NCBI GenBank assembly: GCA_013365325.1
Contig: JABVXV010000193.1
Location: forward strand, 53,501 to 117,500
From: Dipetalonema caudispina
Taxonomy: Eukaryota; Nematoda; Chromadorea; Rhabditida; Onchocercidae
Direction: 5' to 3'
Length of the DNA stretch: 64,000 nt
Position numbers and translations under genes: made by a program. Of the stretch, positions 40,420 through 51,559 are shown in pieces; position 1 is the stretch's first letter, and each line of letters begins with the position of its first letter. The notes below the pieces were generated by a model. The model saw nothing but the letters and a program-made list of their open reading frames with translations, made no database searches and was not told the DNA's origin.

Positions 40420-43400
40420 GGAAAAAGATCATTTTTTTTTTTTTTTTTTGATCATTGAAGCGAATAGCTTTTCATCCACTTAAAGAAGAAAATCTTAACA
40501 GGGCGGCAGAAAGCTCTTTTTGAATAGGTGACAGAAAAAATCTTACTTAACTTGGATCAGTTACAAGTGGGCATATCCTTTCCTTATACCATATGCTACA
40601 TTTTATATATGATTAAGTAAAAAATGTTTCTAATCTATGAAGTATGAAGTTAGAATGACTTTTCCATTGATATAATACACATAAAATTTACCTCAAATAA
40701 ATATAATATCTGGTAAACTTTTTATATCATATAATTTATCGAAAAAAAAAAAATCCCCTAAATTTTAATTTCAATTGGATCTATTCAATCAGTCAACAAT
40801 TTCCGATTAGTTTAAACAGCATATCCTAATATTGCTCACTTTTAAATGGCATAACCCATAAAATTGTTGTCTACATTTGTGTATAATTTGCTATGTTTGT
40901 TTGGTTACAGTAATCAACGTTTCACCTCTCTCCTTTTCCACTTCCACTCTTCACTATTTCATTTTCTAAACTAGTTTCCTCTTTAATGGAGCAATTACCA
41001 CAATCCTACAATTTCAACAACGTCGACAAATTATAGCTATATATTAATACAACCACATTCTTATAATTTCCTCTTAGTTACTTGGAAATTTTCAAATGAC
41101 TCAAAAAAAGAAAACACAATTTTATCATGTCAATTCGAAATTTGCATGAAATGGAAATTCTCATATAAAAAAATTCATCTAACAGTAATATACCTACAAT
41201 ACCCTTAGATAATTGACCTGAGAGAGATGAATTAAATCTAATGGTACCTGTAACCACTGGATCAGCGAATAATTTCATCAATTTTCAAAAATCATTAATG
41301 AAAGTTTCATTAAATTACTCTTCCTTAAAATGCATACAGTAATTTGTAACCAGTCTTACATCGTTATTGGTATCACATTTTCATAAGGCATATTATCTTA
41401 AGTTCTGTGGAGAGTAAAATCCAGCCTAACTGAAGCCTGGCTTGATATTCCAAAATCTTTCCTGACACTAACTTAATCGATATTTACCAATTTAAAGTAA
41501 TAAACAGGTACCATTCCTGATAATATAAGAAATTCAAATTACGAAATGCAACATGAATTTACAACACCATCCATCATTTTCTCACACATATGCATACGTA
41601 TATCCTATACACTGTATCAACCATTGAACTTATCTATAAAATACACATCCATACCTCTCCCAGTAAACGAATATATCGGGAAATGAAAGTCGGACAAGTT
41701 GAAGTTAATAAAATATTATCAAAGATCATTCCCGCACTATTCGGTCAATGCATCGAAATTTCCTATCTAGTTATCCTTTATGATTATGAATCATTCCAAT
41801 AAATTTCAATATCATATTGAATTTAAATATTTAATTTAAATGGAAAATAATCACTGGTAAAAATCCCTTCTAATCAAAAAATATACTTTTGAATTTTATA
41901 AAATTAAATAACATATACACAACAACTTATCCTCATCAATCTTCCTTTTCTTAATGAGAAAGAAAAAAAGTTTTATTAATATACAATGTTAATTCCCCCT
42001 CATTTTTCATTTGGGATGACAGGAAAGCGGGGGAGAAGATAAATGAATGATAAGTCGGAGAGGAAATAAAAATTGGTAAAATTGATTACATTTTGCCTCT
42101 TCTTTCAGTGGTATCATGTTGTGCATACGACTTAATGAAAACAAATCAAACCAGCCGGAAAATTTGTACTTTGCTTGATACAAATAACAAAAATAAAAAA
42201 AAGAATGATAGTCTCTCTCTCTCTCTCTCTCCCTTTCCTCTTCTTTTCCACCTCCCTTTCTCTTTTCCCCTTCTTTTTCTCATCCTTTCTTTTACCGTGG
42301 GAATGAAGTAAATTAAAATAAAGATAGTAGAAAAGAAAAATTTTTTTTAAAAAGTGCAAAAGAACACGAAGACACAGAGGGACTTACAATTTGAAATGTT
42401 TTGTCTACCATTTTCATCTTTTCTCCTTTTTTTTCAGCTTAATGGCATTTAGCTTCAATAGATGTTATCAATTTTGGTTGGTAATATTGATGTGGTAGAT
42501 TTAAAATGAAAATATAAAATATCAGAAACGATGAAATATGTGAAATGACAAAGTAATAAATTTTGTATCATAAAAAGCTTACAATTTCGTACAATTCTTA
42601 TCTTTATTATATGTCCACTTGAAATGAAATTGAAATTAAAAGAATGTAAAGAGGCGTTAGTGGGTTCAAGTAATTTAAATTTATACAATTAAACTGAAAT
42701 AGAAAATGTAGTCAATGAAATGAGATTACTGTATGAAATTAAAATGTTCTCATCGATCAAAATGTTATTTTTGTACTCAGATTTACATATCTTTGACAAA
42801 AACTCTCATCTTTAACCTTTGCTTTAAGCAAATCTCTCATTTTTTGAATTCTCGTAGGATTTCTTACGTAACGTGCTTTCCACTACCATTTAGCAAATTC
42901 TATTGTTCCAATGATTTTCACAGTCGTAAACCTGATAATATTATTCAAAAATAAAAAATAAAACCAATATGTGCCTGACCTGTCATGACCTGAATTAATA
43001 CTCTAGCGGATCGCCAGAAAGAGATGAAAAGAAGCTGACCGATCACAAAAGAAGCCATCAGCTAGTATCTAATTTGAAATTACCGATACTGCAGAGGGAA
43101 ATCAGAGCCAATAACCGATAATGCGCCTAAACCGATACATGGGAAACTGGTTTTTATCGGGATAGGACAGATGAAGGAAAGAACAAAAGGATGTGACACA
43201 CAATGGTTGATGGGCAGACGAGGCGATACATAAAGTTGATTGCGGATGAGAAAATAACGCTCATCAAATTACTTACCCACCAGAGGTAATAACATTCACC
43301 CGGAAAAAATGAATTCGTAAAGGGAATTTTGAAAATTTCGACGAATTTTTCCAAATCTAACATTAAATCTTCACAACTTCTCCAAGTATTACATGAATGA

Positions 43401-46051
43401 AATTTTAAAAAACTAAAATTTCAGCAAAGAATTTCGAATTTGATCTAAAAAATTTCAAACATACGATAGATGTAATACATGGGCCTAAAACATTAATGGT
43501 GAATGTGTTGAACTGAGAAATTGAGCAAAGCATTCATAAGGTATACTTAGCTGAGAAGACAAGCAGACGTATTTTGAAACGTGGGGAAGCAAAATAGAAG
43601 CGTACAAAATATTTTCTGTACGTTGAATAACGTAAACAACGTTTGTTCAGCATCTATTCAACGTGACGTAAACCTAAATATTTGACAACAAATTCTATGA
43701 TACGCTTCATGAAATTCTTCTTAAGGAATTTCAAACATAGGCATTTTGAGATGTATCATATAAAATGCACACTATTATTGATTTTCTAATAATAAAGTAT
43801 GTGAATATTGATTTTACATGTACCGATATCTCAAAACTCGGATTAATTAGTAATATAAATGAGGCACTATAGGAGGAATTCAATAAAATTTCCTTTGATT
43901 TTAGTGAAAAGGAAATTTATCATAACAAGAAGTATAAGAAATGATTTGGGCACTACAAACTAAGTGAAAGTTAAAAATTAAAGAATACTTACTTCTGATC
44001 GGTGAATCAACGTGAGAGGAAGTACGACCATCTGATACCGAAGGTGACAATTCTGAAATAAATTGAACAATTCAGGTTGTTTTTCAATATCAAATATTTT
44101 TCCTTGTTCAAACCGGTATTGTTGCGGTAAAATAAATGTCATTTATCCAACAAAGAAGAGGAAGAAAAATGAACAAAATTAGGAGCATTATTACTGTCTT
44201 AGTGTTTTCTAATTATCCTTTCAACTGGAATACAAATTTTGATTAACATTCATATAATATATTCAATTAGACAAAAGTATTAATTAGGTTGACTTTAGTA
44301 ATCATTCATTCTTTTCTTTTTTTGTATCATGCGGGATAGATATGTAAGATATGAGCATATCTAAAATAACTGAAAACAATTTACAGGACAATCTTGTTGT
44401 CTTTTTTTTTCTTTTCTAATAAAAGAAAAAAAAAATGATAATTTAAAGCAAGAAAGAAAGGGAGAGGAAGAGAGAGAGAGATGGAGAGAAAGATGAAAAA
44501 AGATCTTCCCGTTCCACCAAGTGTTCCCCCCCTTTCCACCTTATTGAATGCTGATAATACTATTAGATAGACCGATAAATCGAATAGATTTCCGTTTTTT
44601 TCCTTTTCATTTTAGGATCAAGAAGAAAGAAACATATCTTCTCATTCACGTCAAAATATACCAATCAACTATCAGTTCAACGGATCTTTTCTATCCATCG
44701 GATAATGTATACATACCCCAGTTTGGAAAATAAGAAACTATCATTAATATTGCCTACTATTGATTCCAAAATAAACATTATACGGTATTGCGCACTTAAG
44801 ATTACAACAGGTAATATTAACAATAGTGTCTTCAGGTCAAAGGTTATGCATGCATTAAATACCGTAATGTTTCTAGTCATATGATTATTCTTAACTGCTG
44901 TATTATTTTGGATGGTTAACAATGGAAATAATGAATACAACTAATAACCTTTACCATCATCTTAGTACCGTATTCAACAGGCATTAGTAATCCATCTTCA
45001 GAATTGTTACAGTGACCTTTGGCATGTTTATAAGTAATCAACCAATAGTCTAACTATTACTTTATTTACAATTATTAACCATTTCTGGTACCATCCATTT
45101 GCTAATTCTGTCTATTAGTACCAATGGGTTATCCAATAAATGGTAACAAACTTGAGGAATGCTTGTCGAAAATTGAATTTCATTCCAATGAAACATCCGT
45201 ATATATTACCAACACACACACACACACACATGCACATACACACACACACATACACACACAGACACAGACACACACACACATAGACACGCATACACATACC
45301 CTTACAAGATGGATTTCTCAATAAAATATGCTGGGCGTGAAAAAAGCTGCTGATGTATTGCCTTTCCGACAACGTAGGTATACCAAACTCCTTGTAAATT
45401 CTATTTTTATTGTAGTAACAAATGTTGTTATTGTGTTAGCAACTATTGTTAATGTTATCGTTATTATTGTTGTTGCTGCTGCTGCTGATGTTGTTATTGT
45501 TATAAATGTTGTTGTTTTTGATTTGCGACTATGTTATTGTGATCATTATTGTTATTGTTGTTCTTGGTAATTATATTATTGTTTGAGAAAAAGTCTTTCT
45601 TATATGTCATTATAGTGTATGCCTTTGTTTTATTTGTATTTCACCTAACTTATTGTATTTCACCTTTTTTTATCTATTTTCTTGAAAATTTCCACATTTT
45701 CAAAATTACAAGTTTAGTAAAATCGAATGAAAATAGACCTGTTCGTGATTGTGGTGAATGATTTTGCAAACTCTGCAAAAGCTGTTGTTGATGTAGGAAG
45801 TTAGCATAATATTGTTGCAGATGTGGATTGAACAGTGATAATTGAGCAGCCATCTGATTGGGAAAAACAGAACTACCGGTTGTAGTAGGTGTTACAGCCG
45901 GAAATGCTGCTGCTGCCATAAACGGTAAGCCCGGAAAAGCCATAGTTGCGGCAGCAGCTGCGAACCGTTGTTTTTCCTTATCCATATCACCAGTGCCACT
46001 GCTTGTACTACCACTGCTTGATGGTAATGAACACATCCTCGGCAAGGACAT
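27590..46051 (-). CDS. RNF220-like zinc-finger protein without a RING domain, at least 8 exons
   Basis: Exons: 46051-45739, 44052-43993, 34330-34256, 29791-29668, 29562-29441, 29257-29085, 28080-27979 and 27712-27590. All phases agree and give 363 aa. The N-terminus (MSLPRMCSLPSSSG) is Ser/Ala/Gln-rich and disordered. Residues about 159-187 form a C2H2-like finger (PICLLC, then DWIEHIELEKSKL; C161, C164, H177). A basic stretch YELLRIRSNQQKRL follows at about residues 216-230. These two elements in this order match the middle region of RNF220, where a PIC..C finger is followed by a RVRANRQTRL motif. A second zinc-binding segment (C285, C288, H303, C306, C309) lies near the C-terminus. The protein then ends in a Ser/Pro tail, SKASS-like then VVEQKRSRTE, with no RING. 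RNF220 is a nuclear E3 ligase. This product could bind partners without ligase activity. Exon 3 is the least certain, since a donor GTATGG further 3' keeps the same phase, and extra cassette exons in the 9.7-kb intron may be missed. Confidence 0.62.
28081..29084 (-). other. Intron of the RNF220-like gene, no internal gene
   Basis: AT-rich sequence between exons 6 and 7 of the RNF220-like gene, bounded by a GTATTT donor and a TTTTTAG acceptor. I see no exon within it. Confidence 0.5.
29792..34255 (-). other. Large intron of the RNF220-like gene
   Basis: About 4.5 kb of AT-rich sequence with a TATG/TG microsatellite at 30462-30508 and an AT-rich imperfect palindrome around 30838-30905. No exon or RNA gene is supported. 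Confidence 0.45.
37339..37375. repeat. CT microsatellite
   Basis: Interrupted CT dinucleotide run in the large intron of the RNF220-like gene. Confidence 0.85.
40385..40420. repeat. GA microsatellite
   Basis: About 17 GA units with one GAAA interruption, followed within 15 bp by a poly-T tract of about 19 bases. Confidence 0.85.
42211..42232. repeat. CT microsatellite
   Basis: About eleven CT units leading into a longer polypyrimidine stretch that ends near 42295. Confidence 0.85.
45208..45300. repeat. CA microsatellite, interrupted
   Basis: A CA-rich tract of roughly 90 bp with TGCA, TACA and GACA interruptions, in the first intron of the RNF220-like gene. Confidence 0.9.
45415..45560. 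repeat. GTT-type trinucleotide-rich tract
   Basis: An imperfect run of GTT, ATT and GCT triplets about 180-325 bp downstream, in transcript direction, of the first coding exon of the RNF220-like gene. Confidence 0.7.
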
Positions 46052-46075
46052 CACAAGAAATCTGGAAAAGAAAAA
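46049..46075 (-). promoter_or_regulatory. Probable spliced-leader acceptor of the RNF220-like gene
   Basis: On the minus strand a long T-run ends TTCTTTTCCAG at 46062, ten bases before the chosen ATG at 46051. This is a textbook nematode 3' splice site and suits trans-splicing. A cis-spliced upstream exon is the alternative, in which case the true start could lie further upstream. Confidence 0.5.
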
Positions 46076-49000
46076 AAAAAAATGAAATCTGCAGTACATT
46101 TTAATACCAATAAAAGCATGACGTCGTTTACTTAGTTGGAATTTCGTTAACTCAATTTAATTTAAGTCATTATATTTCTCATTTAATTATTACCATCAAT
46201 TTAATTCTTTATTACTAAATCAATTTGGAATTAATTCTTACAATCTAATTAGCCAAATAAATTAAAGTTCGGTAGTACAAATCAGTAGCATTGAAGTTTT
46301 ACCGATATGAAGATAAATATTGTTAGTCAAGTGTCTCCGTATGATATTTTTCGTTTACTTCATTAAGAATTTTCTTCTTCTTTAAAAATGGTTTTGAATG
46401 AAAATGATAGCCATATTTGTTTTTATTGCAGAAGTCATCGCACAATTCCAAATTTCTCATCAAAAAATACGAAAAATGAAATGTAACCAAAATAATAATA
46501 TTCATAAATTGTGTTAAATTCATCATTGAGGGAGTTAAGTTTCCATAATATTTACTGCTTGCTGCTTCTTTTTAGTAATTCTTTCCTTTTTTTTTTGCAA
46601 ATGAATTTTATTTGGTTATTTGAGTATACTTTATATATTTCTCAATTACTTAATCCATCAAATAATTGTTGGAACTTCTTTTTTCTTCCTTTTTTTTTAT
46701 TCTTACTCTTACTTTGTTTGTAAAACGAATGAAGTTCAAATTTGATGAATAAATAAGCAAAAGGATTAAATAAGAAGGAAATGATAGAAAGTATAGAGGA
46801 ATGAATGAACGTTTGGAGGAAGAAACAGTTCCGGAATGAATGAATTGAATGAATGGGTAGTCCATTTTGCTATGCTTCAAACATTTCCTCACTTCCCATT
46901 CGTTCATCGAAATACCATTTATCATTAAAGTGGGAGGGAGAGGTGATAGGGAGATGATAGTGGCGTATTTGACAACTGAACTATTCTCATTCATGTTCCG
47001 CCTTTCCTCCTATCATCATTCCCTAAACATGTCTTAATTGAAAAATTTCTTCTTTTTCTAAAATTTTGAAATATTTTTTGCGAATTAAACATGCCTAAAT
47101 TCTATTGTCAAATTTTATTTAGTTATTTCAGTTCAAAATCATATATTTCTTATAACCGCTGTGGGCTGGTAATTATGTTGAGATGATAATGATAATGATA
47201 ATGATGATAATTTCGATAATAACAATAATAATAATAACGATTATTTAATGAAAGATTAGGTAAGATAGTATCATGTTATTAACCTGTCATCTTTTAATTT
47301 TGAATTGTTTTAAGCTATTCGAGGATTAAATTCAAGATATGCTAGCTTTTGCATTAATTATTATGCATAAACATGTTCTTTCCATTATAGTTAATCAAAT
47401 TAATCCAATGATTCGAGATTTGTTATGGAATTTAACGGGAAATTTTCTACCAAAATTTTTCTGTCATAATCTATAGGGAAGGGTAAATCTTTATAAATGG
47501 TACCGTTTCTCCAAATTTTCATCACTTTTTAAGATTAAATTTAAACATTAAATCACATCTATTTTTATTTTTTGAAAAATTTTACTTTTCCAGTTTTTTC
47601 CAAAATATGATATTAACTATTCAAGTTTGTTTAAGCTCATAAATCTTAAGTTTTTTTTTTACCTATTTCTACCATTTCATTCCAGTTTCTAAAATATTTC
47701 AAAACTTTTATAAAACAACAAATGAGTAATGCATTATGGCATGGTAAAGTGTAACATAATATATGTTTATGCGAAAATCAAACAAAGCTTTCAAATTGAA
47801 AGCTAAAAAGAAATATACATAGTTCCTTTCTCCCATTCTTTTTTTTTTTTTTTTTTTAGAAATATATTTTATTAAGGGTAGAAGTACAGTCCTGTTAAAA
47901 AAAAGACGGCATTTTCCAATTTTGCAGAAAACTATTCCAAAATTTTGTTTTGTAAAATGAACTAATGAGAAATTTTATTTTATTGCATAAAAGTAAAGGA
48001 AAAAAAACACTGTGACAACTTACAGTATGCATTGAATTGAACTCCAACGTATAGTTCAGATTTTTTTAAAAGAAATAAAAGTTTAATATCATTTAAATCA
48101 GGTGCAGGAAGAGAGAGAAATTTTCAAGTAGTCCTAAGCCTTAAGTAATCAGAACTTCATTGAAAAAAGAAAATCATGCATAATAACCTATTTGTTAAAT
48201 TTAAAAAGTGATCAGTTTACTAACATTCAGTGGTTTCGATATACAGAATTAACAAATTTTATGACAAGAATCATTTGATATTTCAAATTTAATTTTCATG
48301 AAAAATAGAAAAAAATCTATAATAGTTATGGCGAAAGTTGAAAATTTAGAAAAGAAGGCATTTATGAGAACTTTTAAAGGAAAAAACAACTTTATCATGT
48401 TCTTGCAACAAATACAATGGATTAAAGCATATTGTATTCATAGAAATTGCTTCATGTTGCTAAATTTCGTCAAAAGTTGAGAATTTTGGATGTTTTAGTT
48501 CACTTTGTGATATTACTTTGTTGTAATTACTAATAATTACTTTTGCGAAATGATAAATAGGACATTATTTAAGTATAAGATGGCCATCAGACGAAAAACT
48601 GAAAGGTTATGAAATTCAAATAGTAATAATAATTATTTGTTTTGAATTCCCGATATTTTCATACATAATTGTTGGAATAATAACTAACAAGATATTTCCG
48701 ACCAATTCATTTTCATTTAATTTCTAGTAGCTACAAGAAAAGCTTGGAGAATGAATTAATCTGATGCTGTAATCAACAGATAGGTTGAAAATAGTATTTA
48801 AAAAAAGTTGAAAGGACTCAGCAATATTGTGGTTTATTATTATTAAACATATTAAAAAATAGAGCACACTTGCTAAGTAATTATATTATATCAGTGATAA
48901 ATTTCTGTAATTATTTAACTTTTATATTGATCTTAAGTTCTTTAAAATTTCGATTCGAATTATTAGCACCGAAACAATGGAGTGATGTATATTATATAAT

Positions 49001-50600
49001 TCATAATAGTATTATAATAATAATGGCATGTTTGTTTGAATAATACAAATTATAAATGAACTACCAATCATTTCAAATATATACAAAAATATAATATATC
49101 ATCGAGATACTATTTCATTTAAATAATTCAACAAATCAACTTATTGAATGGTATATAATCATCGATTGAAATTATTGATGCAATGGATGTTGTTTGAGTA
49201 AATTAATTTATTGGAAGAGCAAATTTTTCGTCCTTCCATCATTTTTGTTCTTGCCGATTTGCTTAAAATACTTTGTACAATTGTTTGTTTGAAACGAAGT
49301 AATATCAAACAGCGATAATGATATTTCCTTTTGCCTCAAAATGAACAATTTCCTTTCAAATTCGACCACCGAAATTGGTTTATTTGGTGGGGAAATAAAT
49401 GCATTCACATGCATAAATGTACATATCTAAACATAGATGGAATGACTAAATGTTCAACAATTAGATGTAAAATTAGCTCATTGGTTGTTAAAATTTTTTC
49501 CATTTATCTTAAAACTAATTATTTCTACCTTCTTTTTTTTATCATTCCTCATTTGTATATTTAAAGTAATTAATTTTTGCACCAATAAAATCTACAATAT
49601 TATATTTTTACTTTACTATTTAATTATTACTATATTATTTAAGTGCTATATTAATGTCGTTAAATACTTAATCTTATGTTGTTAATTTATTAATGATAAA
49701 AAATTAAATAAACCACAATATGTATATATTTGTGGAATTTCTTAAATTGCATTATTGGCATTGGATTCTTTCAAAAATAAAAAAAAAACCAAATAATCCA
49801 AAAATTGCTTAATAATTTTTGGAAAATACAGTTTTAATGCTCTGTTGGATGAATTTCATTGTGCAAAGCATAAGTTTATTATTATCATTGGATCGAAACA
49901 TTGATCTATCATTATCGATTATTATTAAAATCAGAAAAAAATTCATTTCAACGTGTAATACGTGAGTGTAGAAAGTGTTTCAGTATATATTTACAATCCT
50001 GTATATATTTACGTGTTATTTGACGTAGTTGTGTCAATATCTACATATTATGTCTTTACAGTGGAACATATATGATGCACATGAATACAATATTTTCATG
50101 AGTTTTCACAAACGGACCACGGAATTTCATATCATAAAATTTTACATAGAAATGAAATCTCAATTTTCCTTCATTACAAACCAAAAAAAGCTTATGGCTA
50201 TGACAGGTACGTAAATGTTTTGAAATAAGTGTGTGCATAATAAAAAGTAAGCTCATAAGACTAACAACACTTATTATCCGATTTTCCAAAAAAGAAAAAA
50301 ATTAATTAAATTACTTGTTACTAAAGAGGAATGGGAACAAAAGAGCCATACGGTATGGCTCTAAAGTATAAGTGTATTAGGCAGTAAATTAAATAGATGA
50401 AAATGAACTTTAAATAGGAAATGATTAAAGGATAGAAGAGAAATATAAAAAAGTTAATAGACGGCATATATTACCGCCCCAAAGGAATGGAATATGCTAA
50501 AATATATGGTGTAAGCATCAGTAATCAAAGCAAATTAAAAAGGTCAAATTTTAATTTTCCATAAATTCGATGAAATTTCACAAGTTTAATGGAAGAGAAA
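46076..50600. other. Gene-free AT-rich DNA upstream of the RNF220-like gene
   Basis: No exon, RNA gene or element recognised. It includes a GATAAT-type repeat near 47183-47245, a poly-T at about 47841-47859 and the palindrome at 50342-50362. It probably contains the promoter and distant regulatory sequence of the minus-strand gene. Confidence 0.45.
50342..50362. repeat. Perfect 21-bp palindrome
   Basis: The arms AGAGCCATAC and GTATGGCTCT are exact reverse complements around a single central G. It stands alone in AT-rich DNA and is not followed by a T-run, so it does not look like a terminator. Confidence 0.6.
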
Positions 50601-50639
50601 TGTGAAAGGATTATCGAAAAGTAAGAAGGTAGCAGTATC

Positions 50640-50725
50640 GGTGATAGTTGTAGTAGTGGCGGTGCTGATGATGATAGCGGTAATGGTGGTGGCGGTGGTG
50701 GTGGTGATGATGTAGGATGGGAGAT
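50640..50725. repeat. GGT/GAT-rich trinucleotide tract
   Basis: Imperfect run of GTA, GGT, GGC and GAT triplets, markedly G-rich on the plus strand compared with its surroundings. A GAT tract follows at about 50770-50815. Confidence 0.75.
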
Positions 50726-50920
50726 GATATGGTATGGGATGGTGAGTATGTATATATAAGTAGTAAGGATTCAGATGATGATGATGATAATGATGATGAT
50801 AGGATGATGGAGAGGAGTTACAGTACTAATCAGAATAGTGGTAAGGTTGTTGAAAGGGTTGAGATTGAGGCAGGGGTGGAAGCAATCGGAAAGAGAAAGA
50901 TGCCTTCGGGTATCGTCAAG

Positions 50921-50995
50921 TGACTGGCTGACTGACTGACTCACTGACTCACTGACTGACTGACTACACTTAGGCACTCATTCACTCACTCACTG
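50921..50995. repeat. GACT/CACT tetranucleotide repeat
   Basis: Roughly 17 four-base units alternating GACT and CACT, interrupted once by a unique stretch near 50968-50979. It directly abuts the tRNA-like remnant. Confidence 0.8.
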
Positions 50996-50999
50996 ATTC

Positions 51000-51048
51000 T
51001 TCAATGGCGCAATTGAACTGCTCTACCAACTGACTATTATCTATGGAC
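51000..51048 (-). pseudogene. tRNA-like remnant (D-arm plus anticodon-arm-like hairpin)
   Basis: On the minus strand the stretch TAGTCAGTTGGTAGAGCA matches the D-arm and A-box of many eukaryotic tRNAs apart from one missing C. One base later TTCAA and TTGAA flank a loop containing TGC, at the position of an anticodon arm. No T-arm (GGTTCGA-type B-box) or acceptor stem follows; the sequence runs into the GACT repeat. It is therefore a fragment or a chance match, not a working tRNA. Confidence 0.3.
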
Positions 51049-51513
51049 AGCCCCAATGCCATTTCAGCATTTTCCTCCCACCTTTTATCAATTGTCTATT
51101 CAAATCTCTAAGTGTCTTATTTTGTTCCATTCTAATTTAAGTCTCTAATTCTTATTCGATCAATTTTTATTCAATGCAAATCATATTCGATCTTTCATGT
51201 AAGTTAGTTAACTAACTAAAATATTGTTCTTTCTATCTTTCTATACTATACTTGTTATCATTATCAATACTTCATTCTTTTCTTTCTATGTATAAACGAT
51301 CATTACTTCTTTTTTCTTTATTACTGTCAGAAGTCTCTTTTCCCCTCTCTAAAAACTGTGAAAGAGAATCGGTCTCTCATCTCTTTTCTCTCACTCTTTC
51401 AATTTATCATCTCTTTAGAGAGGAAGAAAGAGAAAGAGAAGGAAGTATATTTGTCAATTGTTGAACTAGAAGGGTGTACTACAGAAGAACATCCTCTCTC
51501 TAAACAACTAACT

Positions 51514-51557
51514 TGAAGTAAGAGAGAGAGGGTGAGGAGAGAGAGAGAGAGAGAGGG
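51514..51557. repeat. GA microsatellite
   Basis: AG-dinucleotide runs in the gene desert, one of several purine or pyrimidine repeats between 51.3 and 51.6 kb. Confidence 0.8.
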
Positions 51558-51559
51558 GA

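Larger units (their letters stand above)
34331..43992 (-). other. 9.7-kb intron of the RNF220-like gene
   Basis: The largest intron in the window. It holds CT repeats (37339-37375, 42211-42232), a GA repeat (40385-40420) with a nearby poly-T, and many short AT-driven frames. I find no exon I would defend, though alternative exons of the host gene cannot be excluded. Confidence 0.45.

Noticed and set aside
41078..41281. A minus-strand frame that might be an extra exon of the RNF220-like gene
   Set aside because: Several AG/GT pairs are present, but none gives clear acceptor quality and conserved content, so it was not added to the model.
50717..50977. Asp-rich plus-strand and Ser/Val/Gln-repeat minus-strand open frames
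   Set aside because: They are translations of GAT and GACT microsatellites.
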